Source of the DNA: Kribbella steppae
GTDB lineage: Bacteria > Actinomycetota > Actinomycetes > Propionibacteriales > Kribbellaceae
NCBI RefSeq assembly: GCF_004342025.1
Contig: NZ_SLWN01000016.1
Span: 62,001-126,000 of the forward strand
DNA: 64,000 nucleotides
Direction: 5' to 3'
The notes under the pieces were generated by a model that saw only the letters and a list, made by a program, of their open reading frames with translations, was not told the origin of the DNA and searched no databases. Shown here in pieces: positions 15,771-24,249 of this stretch. Both the position numbers and the translations under genes were made by a program. Positions within the stretch are counted from its first letter, which is position 1. Every line of letters begins with the position of its first letter.

Positions 15771-16199
15771 TTACGTGGGCGGGGTCTCGGCGGCTCGCTT
15801 GATTGAGGCGGCCTCGGTTTCGACGTAGCGCTTGGTCAGCGAGCGCGTCAGCAGCCAGCCGATCCCGGAGAGCGGGCCGGACACGGTCAGGGCGAGGGTG
15901 AGGCGGCTGCCGTCGGGGTGCGGTTCGACGACGTGCGCGGCGGTGATGGTGACGCCGGGCGAGCTCGACTCCCAGGTGTACGACGACCCGTCGGCCAGCT
16001 CGATAACCGTCCACACCGCTGTGGGCAGCCGGGGCTGCTGCAACCGGGTTCGGGAGCCGACGGCCAGCGGTCCGGCGTCGAGACGCTCCACGGCGTCGAC
16101 CGTCGGGATCCGCTCGGGCCAGCGCTCGACGTCGACGACCACCGCCCAGACCCGCTCGGGCAGGGCCGCGATGGTGACGGTGTGCTGCAGGCCCAGCAT
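15771..16199 (-). CDS. SRPBCC (START-like) family protein
   Basis: A 142-residue polyketide cyclase/dehydrase-type SRPBCC protein: VTIAALPERVWAVVVDVERWPERIPTV at the N-terminus, then a beta-sheet core and a long C-terminal helix ending in TRSLTKRYVETEAASIKRAAE. It would bind a hydrophobic ligand; the ligand is unknown. The ATG at 16199 has no Shine-Dalgarno, but TACACT lies six bases upstream, consistent with leaderless expression. A longer in-frame extension upstream is rejected as non-homologous. Confidence 0.8.
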   Translation of the reverse strand: MLGLQHTVTIAALPERVWAVVVDVERWPERIPTVDAVERLDAGPLAVGSRTRLQQPRLPTAVWTVIELADGSSYTWESSSPGVTITAAHVVEPHPDGSRLTLALTVSGPLSGIGWLLTRSLTKRYVETEAASIKRAAETPPT

Positions 16200-16368
16200 G
16201 CGCTGAGTGTACGACGGCGCCCTGCGAGACTGAGGCCCCCGAACCACAGGCTTCCGGCTCGGATTGCTCGTCGCTGTTGGCTTTCGTGCTTTGGTGACGT
16301 CCTGTACGCCGCGGGCGAGCTGGCTAGTGCCGCGAACACCTAGACCTGTCCAGCGGCAGAATGGATGG

Positions 16369-17307
16369 ATGGGTCTTTTGGGGCGGGGTGAGGGTCGGTC
16401 GGCTCGCGTGGTTTGGGGAGAGTGGGTGGAGGCTGATCGGGTTGGGGATGTTGCGGGGGCAGGGCGGTTGGCGCGGGAGATGGTGGAGGTTGCGCCGCGG
16501 TCGTTCAAGGCCTGGTTCGAGGCGGGGTTGTATTCGAAGGCGCGTGGTGACTGGGCGGATTCGGCGGCGCGGAATCAGCGGGCTGTGGAGCTGTTCACGG
16601 CGCGGGATGCCGGCGAGTTCGACGGTGTGAATCCGGCCGCGTGGAACTTGGGGATCGCGGCAACGGCTCTCGGCGACTGGGCGACTGCTCGGCAGGCTTG
16701 GACGGCGTACGGGATTGAAGGCGTTGGCGTCGGGTCCGAGCCGATCGACGGTGACTTCGGTATGACGCCCGTACGGCTGAATCCCGATCGACCGAGCCTG
16801 GCGCATCAGGTCTCGCCGGAGTTTGGTGATGCCGAGGTTGTGTGGTGCTGGCGGCGTAGTCCAGCTCATGCGGTGATTTCGAGCGTTCCGCTGCCGGAGT
16901 CCGGGCACCGCTTTCGGGACGTCGTGCTGCACGATGGCGAACCCAAAGGGCAGCGACGGCTCGGCGACCGGGACGTGTCGGTCTTCGACGAACTCGCCCG
17001 CCTCGACGAGTCCGGCCTGCCCACCTGGCAGGCGCAACTGCTGGGCGCGGAGCCCGACGACCTGGCGGCACTCGCTGAGATCATCGGTCCCAAAGGGCTA
17101 GGGCTCGACGACTGGTCGGGGATCCGGATGATGTGCTCGGATTGCTCCCACGGATCGCCGGGTGCGGAACACGATCACGCGGCTGCGCCGACCGACGCGA
17201 CTGTTGTTGGACTCGCCGGCTCCGAGGGCGACTTGCGCGCCTGCTTCGACGAGTGGCTTGCCGACAGGCCGCACGTCACGCTGGCGGAACTCACCTTCCT
17301 CTGGTGA
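16369..17307 (+). CDS. Tetratricopeptide-like hypothetical protein
   Basis: A 312-residue protein. Residues 25-120 have helical hairpin repeats of TPR character (AGRLAREMVEVAPRSFKAWF, GLYSKARGDWADSAARNQRA, AAWNLGIAATALGDWATARQAW). The C-terminal two thirds contain a conserved-looking WCWRRSPAHAVISSVPLPES strand and a C-x-x-C pair (MMCSDCSHG), perhaps a metal site. I do not recognise a named family for the C-terminal part. The start is the ATG at 16369, within ATGGATGGATGGG; an ATG at 16365 is out of frame. Its function is unknown. Confidence 0.65.
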   Translation: MGLLGRGEGRSARVVWGEWVEADRVGDVAGAGRLAREMVEVAPRSFKAWFEAGLYSKARGDWADSAARNQRAVELFTARDAGEFDGVNPAAWNLGIAATALGDWATARQAWTAYGIEGVGVGSEPIDGDFGMTPVRLNPDRPSLAHQVSPEFGDAEVVWCWRRSPAHAVISSVPLPESGHRFRDVVLHDGEPKGQRRLGDRDVSVFDELARLDESGLPTWQAQLLGAEPDDLAALAEIIGPKGLGLDDWSGIRMMCSDCSHGSPGAEHDHAAAPTDATVVGLAGSEGDLRACFDEWLADRPHVTLAELTFLW

Positions 17308-17321
17308 TGGGATCCGCCACG

Positions 17322-17771
17322 TTAGACGAGCCAGATGCCGTCGCGCAGGAGGACGCGATCCTTCAGTTCGTTGACCTCGCGCCAGGCCTGGATCTTCGTC
17401 GGCGTCAGGCGGAAGAAGAGATAGCCGGCCAACGGCCGAGGATCGAACCCGGCCTTCTCGGCGAAGGCGTCCCCTTCAGATTCACTGATCTCGTGGGATT
17501 CCAGGATCTCGGCGGTGGCTTCGATGTGGATGACGTCGCGCGTGTGGCCGAGGGTTAACTGGAGGGTGGGGTTCGCTCGCAGATTGCGGGCGGTGGGGTT
17601 GCCGCCGGCTGTGGACAGGAGCAGGGTCTTGCCGTCCCAGAGGAAGGACAGGGGCATCAGGTACGGCGTGCCGTCGTCCGAGGCGGTCGCAACCCAGACG
17701 TCGACGTCCTGCTCGAGGCGACGGAGCGTGTCCTGCCTGCGCACGGACAGCGGGCGGGCCGGCTCTGTCAT
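17322..17771 (-). CDS. PPOX-class split-barrel protein, probably F420-dependent
   Basis: A 149-residue pyridoxamine-5'-phosphate-oxidase-like split barrel. DVDVWVATASDDGTPYLMPLSFLWDGKTLLLST (positions about 22-54) and TARNLRANPTLQLTLG are typical of actinobacterial PPOX proteins that bind F420 or flavin. GGAGATCACC before the ATG gives a good ribosome-binding site. It is divergent from the ECF41 sigma gene and carries an ECF41-type promoter on its own strand (17838-17863), so it is the likely target of that sigma factor. Confidence 0.85.
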   Translation of the reverse strand: MTEPARPLSVRRQDTLRRLEQDVDVWVATASDDGTPYLMPLSFLWDGKTLLLSTAGGNPTARNLRANPTLQLTLGHTRDVIHIEATAEILESHEISESEGDAFAEKAGFDPRPLAGYLFFRLTPTKIQAWREVNELKDRVLLRDGIWLV

Positions 17772-17802
17772 GGTGATCTCCTCTGGGGTGTCGGGGCTGC
17801 AG

Positions 17803-17829
17803 TGTCACATGTACGGCGGATTGTGCGTC
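17803..17829 (+). promoter_or_regulatory. ECF41-type promoter driving the sigma gene
   Basis: TGTCACA (17803-17809), 16 bases, then CGTC (17826-17829). This is an exact match to the ECF41 consensus TGTCACA-N16-CGTC known for this sigma group. It lies 47 bases before the first possible sigma start and implies autoregulation. Confidence 0.8.
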
Positions 17830-17837
17830 ACACCCAT

Positions 17838-17863
17838 GACGGCGCCGGGCCGGAAACGTGACA
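17838..17863 (-). promoter_or_regulatory. ECF41-type promoter driving the PPOX gene
   Basis: On the minus strand, TGTCACG (17863-17857) and CGTC (17841-17838) are spaced as in the ECF41 consensus (16 bases after TGTCAC). It sits 66 bases upstream of the PPOX start. It faces away from the sigma gene promoter in the same intergenic region. Confidence 0.7.
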
Positions 17864-17876
17864 GGTCGAGAGGGAC

Positions 17877-18755
17877 GTGGTGGATATGAGTGAGCACGAC
17901 TGGCTGGCGGTCCGGTTCGAGGAGAACCGTGACCACCTCCGCGCGGTCGCGTACCGGATCCTAGGCTCCGCACCCGAAGCCGAGGATGCCGTCCAGGAAG
18001 CCTGGATCCGGCTCAGTCGCTCCGACGCCGACTCGATCGAGAACCTCGGCGGCTGGCTCACCACAGTCGTCGGACGGATCTGTCTGGACATGCTGCGGTT
18101 GCGGCGTGGGCATCCCGAGCAGCCGGTCGGCGAGCACTCCCCCGCGCTCGCCGATGTCGACGTACCCGATCCTGAGCTCGAAGCGGTGCAGGCGGATTCG
18201 GTCGGTCTCGCGCTGCTCGTCGTACTGGAGACGTTGACGCCGGCCGAGCGGTTGGCGTTCGTGCTGCACGACATGTTCGCCGTACCGTTCGAGGACATCG
18301 CGCCGATCGTGGGCAAGTCGCGGGCGGCCGCGCGGCAACTGGCGAGCCGGGCGCGGCGGCGGGTGCAAGGTACGCCGGAACCGCCTGAGGTGGACACCGG
18401 CCGGCAGAAGGAGATCGTCACCGCGTTCCTGGCCGCGTCACGGGGCGGCGACTTCGAGGCGCTGCTGGAGATGCTCGATCCCGGGGTGGTGCTGCGTGCC
18501 GACGAGGCGGTCGTGGCGCGGGGTGCGGCCGAGTTGGTCCGCGGTGCGGCGGCCGTCGCCGAGACGTTCTCCGGCCGGGCGCAGGCCGCCAGGCTCACCC
18601 TGGTCGACGGCCTGGCCGGCGCCGTCTGGTCGCACCGAGGCGAACCGCGAGTCGTCTTCAACTTCACCATCACCGACGGCCGCATCACCACCATCGAACT
18701 CCTCGGCAATCCCGACTACCTGGAGGACGTCGACCTCTCCCCTCTCGAGGCCTGA
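17877..18755 (+). CDS. ECF41-family RNA polymerase sigma factor (SigJ-like) with SnoaL-like C-terminal domain
   Basis: A 292-residue sigma factor (289 from the ATG at 17886). Sigma region 2 is at about 14-80 (HLRAVAYRILGSAPEAEDAVQ) and region 4 at about 115-170 (TLTPAERLAFVLHDMFAVPF). A C-terminal NTF2/SnoaL-like domain (about 180-285) ends in ELLGNPDYLEDVDL, related to the NPDKL motif that tunes activity in ECF41 factors. ECF41 proteins have no classical anti-sigma factor; the C-terminal domain acts in cis. Start choice is open among GTG 17877, GTG 17880 and ATG 17886; AGAGGG best suits 17880. It is flanked by matching promoters for itself and for the divergent PPOX gene. Confidence 0.9.
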   Translation: MVDMSEHDWLAVRFEENRDHLRAVAYRILGSAPEAEDAVQEAWIRLSRSDADSIENLGGWLTTVVGRICLDMLRLRRGHPEQPVGEHSPALADVDVPDPELEAVQADSVGLALLVVLETLTPAERLAFVLHDMFAVPFEDIAPIVGKSRAAARQLASRARRRVQGTPEPPEVDTGRQKEIVTAFLAASRGGDFEALLEMLDPGVVLRADEAVVARGAAELVRGAAAVAETFSGRAQAARLTLVDGLAGAVWSHRGEPRVVFNFTITDGRITTIELLGNPDYLEDVDLSPLEA

Positions 18756-18992
18756 CGACCGCGCGTACGGCGGCGGCAATGGCGTGCTCTGTCGCGGTTG
18801 CCGCCGTACGACGTCATGCCCGTTCGCGGGGTGGTCGGGGTGGCATGACGCCTGGGACTGGTGTTGCCGGTGGGGTGAAGATCACGCTGAAGAGGTCCGG
18901 ATCGCGACACCCCGGAATCTGGTTTTTGCAGACACGAAAAGTGCGCTACTGTTCTGCTCTCGCACCGAGCGGAAACACCCGGTCGGAGCGAT
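18756..18992 (+). promoter_or_regulatory. Leader and promoter region of tRNA cluster 2
   Basis: No coding sequence is supported here. A promoter-like pair TTGCAG (18926-18931) and TACTGT (18947-18952), spaced 15 bases, lies about 40 bases before tRNA-Gly. The spacing is short, so the exact promoter is uncertain. Confidence 0.4.
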
Positions 18993-19065
18993 GCGGACGT
19001 AGCTCAGTTGGTAGAGCGCAACCTTGCCAAGGTTGAGGTCGCCGGTTCGAACCCGGTCGTCCGCT
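18993..19065 (+). tRNA. tRNA-Gly(GCC), copy 2
   Basis: A 73-nt tRNA identical to the minus-strand gene at 13362-13434, with anticodon loop TTGCCAA. It is the first gene of the plus-strand Gly-Cys-Val cluster. The Gly-Cys spacer differs from copy 1 at one base only. Confidence 0.95.
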
Positions 19066-19100
19066 CGGAGAGGGTTCGGCAGGCCAGCTTTCTTCTCACT

Positions 19101-19171
19101 GGTGGAGTGGCCGAGAGGCGAGGCAACGGCCTGCAAAGCCGTGTACACGGGTTCGAATCCCGTCTCCACCT
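19101..19171 (+). tRNA. tRNA-Cys(GCA), copy 2
   Basis: A 71-nt tRNA identical to 13256-13326, with anticodon loop CTGCAAA. The spacer to tRNA-Val is longer here than in copy 1 and diverges after CGAAACCCT. Confidence 0.95.
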
Positions 19172-19206
19172 CGAAACCCTGCTTCATGTGGTTTCTGTAC
19201 GGTTTT

Positions 19207-19278
19207 GGACGATTGGCGCAGCGGTAGCGCGCTTCCCTGACACGGAAGAGGTCACTGGTTCGATCCCAGTATCGTCCA
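19207..19278 (+). tRNA. tRNA-Val(GAC), copy 2
   Basis: A 72-nt tRNA identical to 13163-13234, with anticodon GAC. It is followed by the shared terminator hairpin but not by the GC-rich repeat array. Confidence 0.95.
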
Positions 19279-19288
19279 CGAAGTCGAT

Positions 19289-19328
19289 AGGCGACTCGTG
19301 TCCGCGGATTGCGCGGACCGGGTCGCCT
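19289..19328 (+). terminator. Terminator hairpin of tRNA cluster 2
   Basis: AGGCGAC/GTCGCCT outer stem and GTCCGCG/CGCGGAC inner stem, the third copy of the tRNA-Val terminator in this window. After CGTCGT the sequence departs from the other two copies. Confidence 0.8.
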
Positions 19329-19391
19329 TCGTCGTGTGCGACAGACCCGCCAGGGCTGCCCGGGAGGGCTACTTGCGGGTAATGTCGGGGC

Positions 19392-20288
19392 ATGGTGAGT
19401 GGGAAGCGCGCGGTGGGCTGGGGCCTTCTGGTTGCGGCGGCTCAGGGACGTCGGCGGGTCAGCGACGAGCGATTGACGGCTGCTGTGGACGGCCGGGTCG
19501 TACTCGTCACCGGCTCGTCGTACGGGATCGGCGAAGCGACCGCGCGGCGGCTAGCCCGCGCAGGCGCGACGGTTCTGTTGGTGGCTCGTACGGCGGAGCG
19601 GTTGGAAGAGGTGGCTGGGGAGATTCGGGCCGCGGGTGGTGAGGCGGATGCGTACGCCGTGAACCTGGCTGACCCGGTGGCGGTCGAAGGGCTCGTGCGG
19701 ACTGTGCTGGAGGAGCACGGGCGGGTTGACGTGCTCGTGAGCAATGCGGGCCGGTCGATCCGGCGGTCGATCGCGGACTCGTATCAGCGGTTCCACGACA
19801 TCGAGCGGACGAACGCGATCAACTACCTCGGCCCGGCGAAGCTGGTGCTCGAGTTGCTGCCGTCGATGCGGGAACGCGGATCCGGCCACATCGTGAACGT
19901 GTCGACAGCCGGCGTACGGACGCCGCCGATGGCGCGTTGGTCGGCGTACCTGGCCTCGAAGAGCGCGTTCGACGTCTGGCTGCGGTGTGTCGCGCAGGAG
20001 ATCCGCGGCGACGGGGTGACTGTCTCGACGGTCTACATGGGTCTCGTGCACACGCGGATGAGCGAGCCGACGCCGGTGCTGAACAAGATGCCGGGGCTGA
20101 CACCGGAACAGGCGGCAGATCAGGTGTGTACGGCGATCGCCGACCGGACGCACAACATCACGCCGCCGATGGTCCGGCCGGCCGAATTGCTCGGCAACCT
20201 GTTTCGGATCCCGACCGATCGGCTATTGGAGCAGTACTTCCGGATCAGCTCCAAGCGCAAACGGACCACAGGAGACGAAGAATCGTGA
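19392..20288 (+). CDS. SDR family oxidoreductase
   Basis: A 298-residue short-chain dehydrogenase: TGSSYGIG nucleotide motif, SNAG, catalytic Ser in NVSTAG and the YxxxK motif in SAYLASKSAF. An N-terminal extension of about 35 residues precedes the Rossmann fold, and a basic C-terminus (SSKRKR) follows a helix that may contact the membrane. The next gene is an acyl-CoA ligase with a 4-base overlap, so a lipid or fatty-acyl substrate is likely. The ATG at 19392 has a TAATGT box six bases upstream (leaderless). Confidence 0.85.
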   Translation: MVSGKRAVGWGLLVAAAQGRRRVSDERLTAAVDGRVVLVTGSSYGIGEATARRLARAGATVLLVARTAERLEEVAGEIRAAGGEADAYAVNLADPVAVEGLVRTVLEEHGRVDVLVSNAGRSIRRSIADSYQRFHDIERTNAINYLGPAKLVLELLPSMRERGSGHIVNVSTAGVRTPPMARWSAYLASKSAFDVWLRCVAQEIRGDGVTVSTVYMGLVHTRMSEPTPVLNKMPGLTPEQAADQVCTAIADRTHNITPPMVRPAELLGNLFRIPTDRLLEQYFRISSKRKRTTGDEES

Positions 20289-21895
20289 GGACACCGCGAC
20301 CGATCGGACCGATGCGACCGCCGGACTGGCTTGTGCAGGCAGCGGCCGAGGTCGGCGGTGTGTCGGTCGCGCTGATCAAGTCCGGCGTCTGGCGCCCGGC
20401 CCGGCCGTCGCACCTGGTCGGGATCGAGCGCGCGTTGCGCCACTGGGGTCAGTCGATGGCCGCGCTCGGTGCGGTCGCCGCGATCAGGTTCCCGGATCGT
20501 CCCGCGGTGATCGACGAAACCGGCAGTACGACGTACGCCGAGCTCGACCGCCGCTGTGAACGGATCGCGGCCGCCCTGCACGCCGACCACGGGATCGTTG
20601 CCGGAAGCAAGGTTGCCGTCCTGTGCCGGAACCATCGCGGTTTCCTGGAGGCGACGTTGTCCGCCTCGCGGGTGGGCGCGGACGTGCTGTTCGTGAACAC
20701 CGAGTTCGCTCCCCCACAGCTCAAGGCGGTCCTGGAGCGGCACAAGCCCGACCTGCTCATCCACGACGCCGAGTTCGCCCCAGAGACGGACACCCCGACA
20801 GTGCTCGCATCGCAAGGGCTCGACGAGCTTGCGGAATCGAAGGCAGCTGAGGCCCCCAAGCCCGAGACGCCCGGGCACATCACGATCCTGACGTCCGGTA
20901 CGACGGGTACGCCGAAAGCCGCGCCCCGAGTGCCGACAGCGGCAGGGCTCGCTGGACTGACAGCGAGTGCGCTCAACCGGTTCGGACTGCGGTCGGGTGA
21001 GCCGATGGTGATCTGCCCGCCGTTGTTCCACGGACTCGGTCTGCTGACTTCGATGCTCGCGCTGTTCCTCGGATCGCCGCTCGTCCTCTCCCGCCGGTAC
21101 GACGCCCGCGACGTACTGACCCAGATCGAGCAAACCGGCGCCGGCTCGATCGTCGCCGTACCAGTCATGCTCCGCCGCATGCTCGACCTCGGCCCGACCG
21201 AGATCGCACAGCACGACCTCCGCTCGCTCCGCGCGGTGATCTCCGGCGCGTCGACCCTGGGCGCGCCGTTGGCCGAGCGGTTCATCGCGCAGTTCGGCCC
21301 GGTGCTGTGCGACGCGTACGGATCCAGCGAGATCGGCATCGCCACGATCGCGACCTCCGCCGACCTGATCGCGGCGCCCGGGACCGTCGGCCGACCGTGC
21401 CTCGGCAGCACGGTCCGGATCCTTGACGACATGGACCAGCCGGTCCGCGTCGGCGAGACCGGGCGGATCTTCGCCGGCGGCGGGCTGGTGTTCGGCGGGT
21501 ACTCCGACGGTTCGTCCAAGACGGTCGTGGACGGGCGGATGAGCACCGGCGATCTCGGGCATCTGGACCGGGCCGGGCGGCTGTTCGTCGACGGGCGCGA
21601 GGACGACATGATCGTCTCCGGCGGCGAGAACGTGTACCCGGTCGAGGTCGAGGACTGCCTCGCGAGTCATCCCGCGGTGGCCGAGGCTGCGGTCGTCGGC
21701 GTACCGGACGAGGAGTTCGGCCAGCGGCTGATCGGGTACGTCGTCCTGCGCGAACCGGCCACCGAGGACGAGCTGATCGACCACGTCCGGGCGAACCTGG
21801 CCCGCTACAAAACGCCCCGCCAGATCGTCGTACTGGATGAGTTCCCCCGCAACGCCACCGGAAAGGTCCTGCGCAGCAAACTCACTCCCCCGTGA
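20285..21895 (+). CDS. Acyl-CoA synthetase / AMP-dependent ligase
   Basis: A 536-residue ANL-superfamily enzyme that activates a carboxylic acid as acyl-AMP and then, most likely, acyl-CoA. Motifs are the P-loop-like TSGTTGTPK, the YGSSE A5 motif, STGDLGHLDRAGRLFVDGRE, the hinge region and GGENVYPVEVE, and C-terminal PRNATGK with the catalytic lysine. The GTG at 20285 overlaps the SDR stop (GTGA) and follows GGAG. It forms a two-gene operon with the SDR. Long-chain or lipid-like substrates are plausible but not shown. Confidence 0.88.
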   Translation: MRTPRPIGPMRPPDWLVQAAAEVGGVSVALIKSGVWRPARPSHLVGIERALRHWGQSMAALGAVAAIRFPDRPAVIDETGSTTYAELDRRCERIAAALHADHGIVAGSKVAVLCRNHRGFLEATLSASRVGADVLFVNTEFAPPQLKAVLERHKPDLLIHDAEFAPETDTPTVLASQGLDELAESKAAEAPKPETPGHITILTSGTTGTPKAAPRVPTAAGLAGLTASALNRFGLRSGEPMVICPPLFHGLGLLTSMLALFLGSPLVLSRRYDARDVLTQIEQTGAGSIVAVPVMLRRMLDLGPTEIAQHDLRSLRAVISGASTLGAPLAERFIAQFGPVLCDAYGSSEIGIATIATSADLIAAPGTVGRPCLGSTVRILDDMDQPVRVGETGRIFAGGGLVFGGYSDGSSKTVVDGRMSTGDLGHLDRAGRLFVDGREDDMIVSGGENVYPVEVEDCLASHPAVAEAAVVGVPDEEFGQRLIGYVVLREPATEDELIDHVRANLARYKTPRQIVVLDEFPRNATGKVLRSKLTPP

Positions 21896-21899
21896 GGCG

Positions 21900-22589
21900 T
21901 CACTGGATCGCCGGCCCGACGACGGTCATCATCACCACAGCCCAGAACGCACACCCGTCACCGTGGCCGCTGCCCGCCACCGTCCACGGGTGTACGCCGT
22001 CCTGGAGGTAGTACCCGATGCGGCCCGGGTTCGAGGCGAGCCACCACGACCACGGGATGATCTGCGCCTTGGGGAGGTTCTCCCGCAGTTGGTTGTTCAC
22101 CCACATCGAGTTCCGCTGGTCCGCCAACTGCACGGCTGCGGGGTACCGGGTGCGGGACACCTGGACATCCACCCAGAGCAGTATCGTGCCGGCCGGGAGA
22201 CGTGCCTTGAGGCGGGCGACCTGGGCGCTGACCGGGCGGGGATCGAAGATGTCGTTGGAGCCCGACTGCACCACCAGGACCCTGGGGAGCCTCGGCTGAG
22301 CCAAGATCCAGTCGACCGTCGGTGCCGTCGGCCGGCCGGACCAATAGTTGACCGCGAGCGTCTCGCCCTGCCTCGCCACCAGCGTCCCGAGGGATCTGTA
22401 GCAGCGAGTGGTGATGGAGTCGCCGACGACGCCGACGTCAGCGGTGGACCAACTGCCCACGATGCCGTGCGACATCGCTTGCCAGTTCCCCAGTGTCCCG
22501 GAGCCGAAGTCGGCTTGTGCCGGGACGGACGTTCCGACGAACAGGGCTACCGCCGTTGCCGCCGTAGCCAGGATGCGCGCGTGTTTCAT
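21900..22589 (-). CDS. Secreted SGNH/GDSL-type hydrolase
   Basis: A 229-residue protein with a signal peptide (MKHARILATAATAVALFVG..., cleavage after about AQA, residue 26). The SGNH blocks are VGDSITTRC (catalytic Ser), a Gly region, SGSNDIF (block III Asn) and DGVHPW (Asp/His). It is probably an extracellular esterase or lipase, and short for the family. The last bases abut the convergent ligase gene (4-base gap). A GGGGGA Shine-Dalgarno precedes the start. Confidence 0.85.
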   Translation of the reverse strand: MKHARILATAATAVALFVGTSVPAQADFGSGTLGNWQAMSHGIVGSWSTADVGVVGDSITTRCYRSLGTLVARQGETLAVNYWSGRPTAPTVDWILAQPRLPRVLVVQSGSNDIFDPRPVSAQVARLKARLPAGTILLWVDVQVSRTRYPAAVQLADQRNSMWVNNQLRENLPKAQIIPWSWWLASNPGRIGYYLQDGVHPWTVAGSGHGDGCAFWAVVMMTVVGPAIQ

Positions 22590-22693
22590 GTGTCCCCCTG
22601 CCCCCAGAACCGAACTCCACGCTCAAGAGCATCGTCCGCGGTCCGGGATCCTTCAGGTAGGGACTTTCGTCACGACCTGGCAGTCCTTTGGTC

Positions 22694-23410
22694 TCAGGAC
22701 AGCCGGATCCTGAGCAGGTCGGCGAAGCGCTCCAGGTGCTGCTGGTGGAGGTAATGGGTGGTGCCGGGCCAGACCTCGATGGTCGAACCGGGGACCCATG
22801 GGATGGAGCGGGCGAAGGCGGCCGCGTACTCGTTCGAGTAGAGGCTGAGGCAGAGCTTACCGACCGTCGGGAGGAACGCGCGAGCCGTCGGCCGGGCCCC
22901 GATGCTGCCTGACGCGAGGTACATCGACTGGTAGAGGTCAGCCAGCACTGGACCTGGTGTGACGGCCATCTGCGCCCGGGCGTCCAGGTGCAGCCTGCTG
23001 CCATACGCGTCGGCGAAAGCACGATCGACGAACTCGACACCTGCCTCCGACCCACGCGTGCGCAGGTCTTCGAGTACGGCGGGGCAACGGTCCATCTCGG
23101 CGTCGTCGGCGCCGTACGCCGGATCGATCACCACGATCCGCTGCACGAGCGAGGGATATCGCACCGCGAGCCAGGCGACGAGTTGCCCGCCCATCGAGTG
23201 GCCGACGGCAACAACCGGTTCAGTCAGCTGTGCGGCGAGGTCGCCGACCAGCGCGTCGACGGTGAGATCGCGTTCGCCGGACCGCGTGCCGTGGCCGGCG
23301 AGGTCGGGGGCAACGACGTCGGCCCAGGGCGACACCAGCTTGGTGATCTCGTTCCACGATTGGCGATCCGCGCCCCACCCGTGGACCAGCAACAGACGGG
23401 ACCTGGTCAC
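22694..23410 (-). CDS. Alpha/beta hydrolase
   Basis: A 238-residue cytosolic alpha/beta-hydrolase. It has an oxyanion loop HGWGADRQSW, the nucleophile elbow GHSMGG (Ser about 70), and a C-terminal catalytic His in PGTTHYLHQQ. The GTG at 23410 follows AGGGAG. It lies 11 bases downstream of the LLM gene and is probably co-transcribed with it. The substrate is unknown. Confidence 0.85.
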   Translation of the reverse strand: MTRSRLLLVHGWGADRQSWNEITKLVSPWADVVAPDLAGHGTRSGERDLTVDALVGDLAAQLTEPVVAVGHSMGGQLVAWLAVRYPSLVQRIVVIDPAYGADDAEMDRCPAVLEDLRTRGSEAGVEFVDRAFADAYGSRLHLDARAQMAVTPGPVLADLYQSMYLASGSIGARPTARAFLPTVGKLCLSLYSNEYAAAFARSIPWVPGSTIEVWPGTTHYLHQQHLERFADLLRIRLS

Positions 23411-23421
23411 AGCTCCCTAGC

Positions 23422-24195
23422 CTATAGAGCCTGGGCGAGGCGAGTCATCCGATCCAAAGCGCCTGCCTCGTCGCCGAAGGACATCGCCAGCGTCTCGGCG
23501 CCTGCCTCGATCAGTTCGTGAGCGAGGTCGACGGTTGGCGCCACGTCTCCGCCGGGCCAGTGCAGGCGCGTCCCGACCTTGACCGGGCGAACAGCCTCAG
23601 CCCGAATCCGAGCGACCGCCGCCGCAAAGCCCGCGCCGTCGAGGTTCAGCCCCTGCCACTCATCCCCGAAGCGCGCGGCCCGGCGCAACGCCGGACCACT
23701 CGTACCGCCGGTCATGATCGGCAGCGCAGCACGCAGCTTCGGCTCGAACACGCCACCGCGATCCTCGCCGGCGAACAGGCCGCGGATGATCTCGAGGCCC
23801 TCGTCCGTCCGCCGGCCACGATCCGAGTACGACGCACCGACGGCGGCGAACTCGGACTCGTCCCACCCGGCGCCGATCCCGAGGATGACGCGCTCCCCGG
23901 AGAGCCGGTGCAACGTGGCCGCTTGCTTCGCGACGACGTACGGGCTGCGCATCGGCAGCACCAGCACCGACGTGCCGAACCGGATCCGCGTCGTCCGCGC
24001 GGCCAGGAATCCGATCGTCACCAGCGGCTCGTACACGCCGCCGTACGTCGACCCGAACTCCCCCGGTGGCAGCAGATGGTCGGGTAACCACGCCGTACCG
24101 AAACCGAGCTCCTCCGCCGCAACGGCAAGCTCGGTCAAGCGCTCCGGCGGCATGGTCGCGGATTCGTCAGGCAGGACGACTTGCAGCTCAACCAT
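23422..24195 (-). CDS. LLM-class F420-dependent oxidoreductase
   Basis: A 257-residue luciferase-like TIM-barrel protein: AAEELGFGTAWLPDHLL near the N-terminus, then RIRFGTSVLVLPMRSPYVVAKQAAT and RVILGIGAGWDESEF, all typical of the F420-dependent actinobacterial branch. It is somewhat shorter than the usual 280-320 residues. It leads a two-gene unit with the alpha/beta hydrolase. The substrate cannot be predicted. Confidence 0.85.
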   Translation of the reverse strand: MVELQVVLPDESATMPPERLTELAVAAEELGFGTAWLPDHLLPPGEFGSTYGGVYEPLVTIGFLAARTTRIRFGTSVLVLPMRSPYVVAKQAATLHRLSGERVILGIGAGWDESEFAAVGASYSDRGRRTDEGLEIIRGLFAGEDRGGVFEPKLRAALPIMTGGTSGPALRRAARFGDEWQGLNLDGAGFAAAVARIRAEAVRPVKVGTRLHWPGGDVAPTVDLAHELIEAGAETLAMSFGDEAGALDRMTRLAQAL

Positions 24196-24249
24196 GCAAC
24201 CGACGTTAACCCCTCACATCAATGTGAGAGTCAAGCGTGGAGTGAACGC

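Noticed and set aside
13163..19278. Integrative element bounded by tRNA genes
   Set aside because: No integrase, excisionase or direct-repeat att sites were found, and the repeats are inverted and are whole tRNA clusters.
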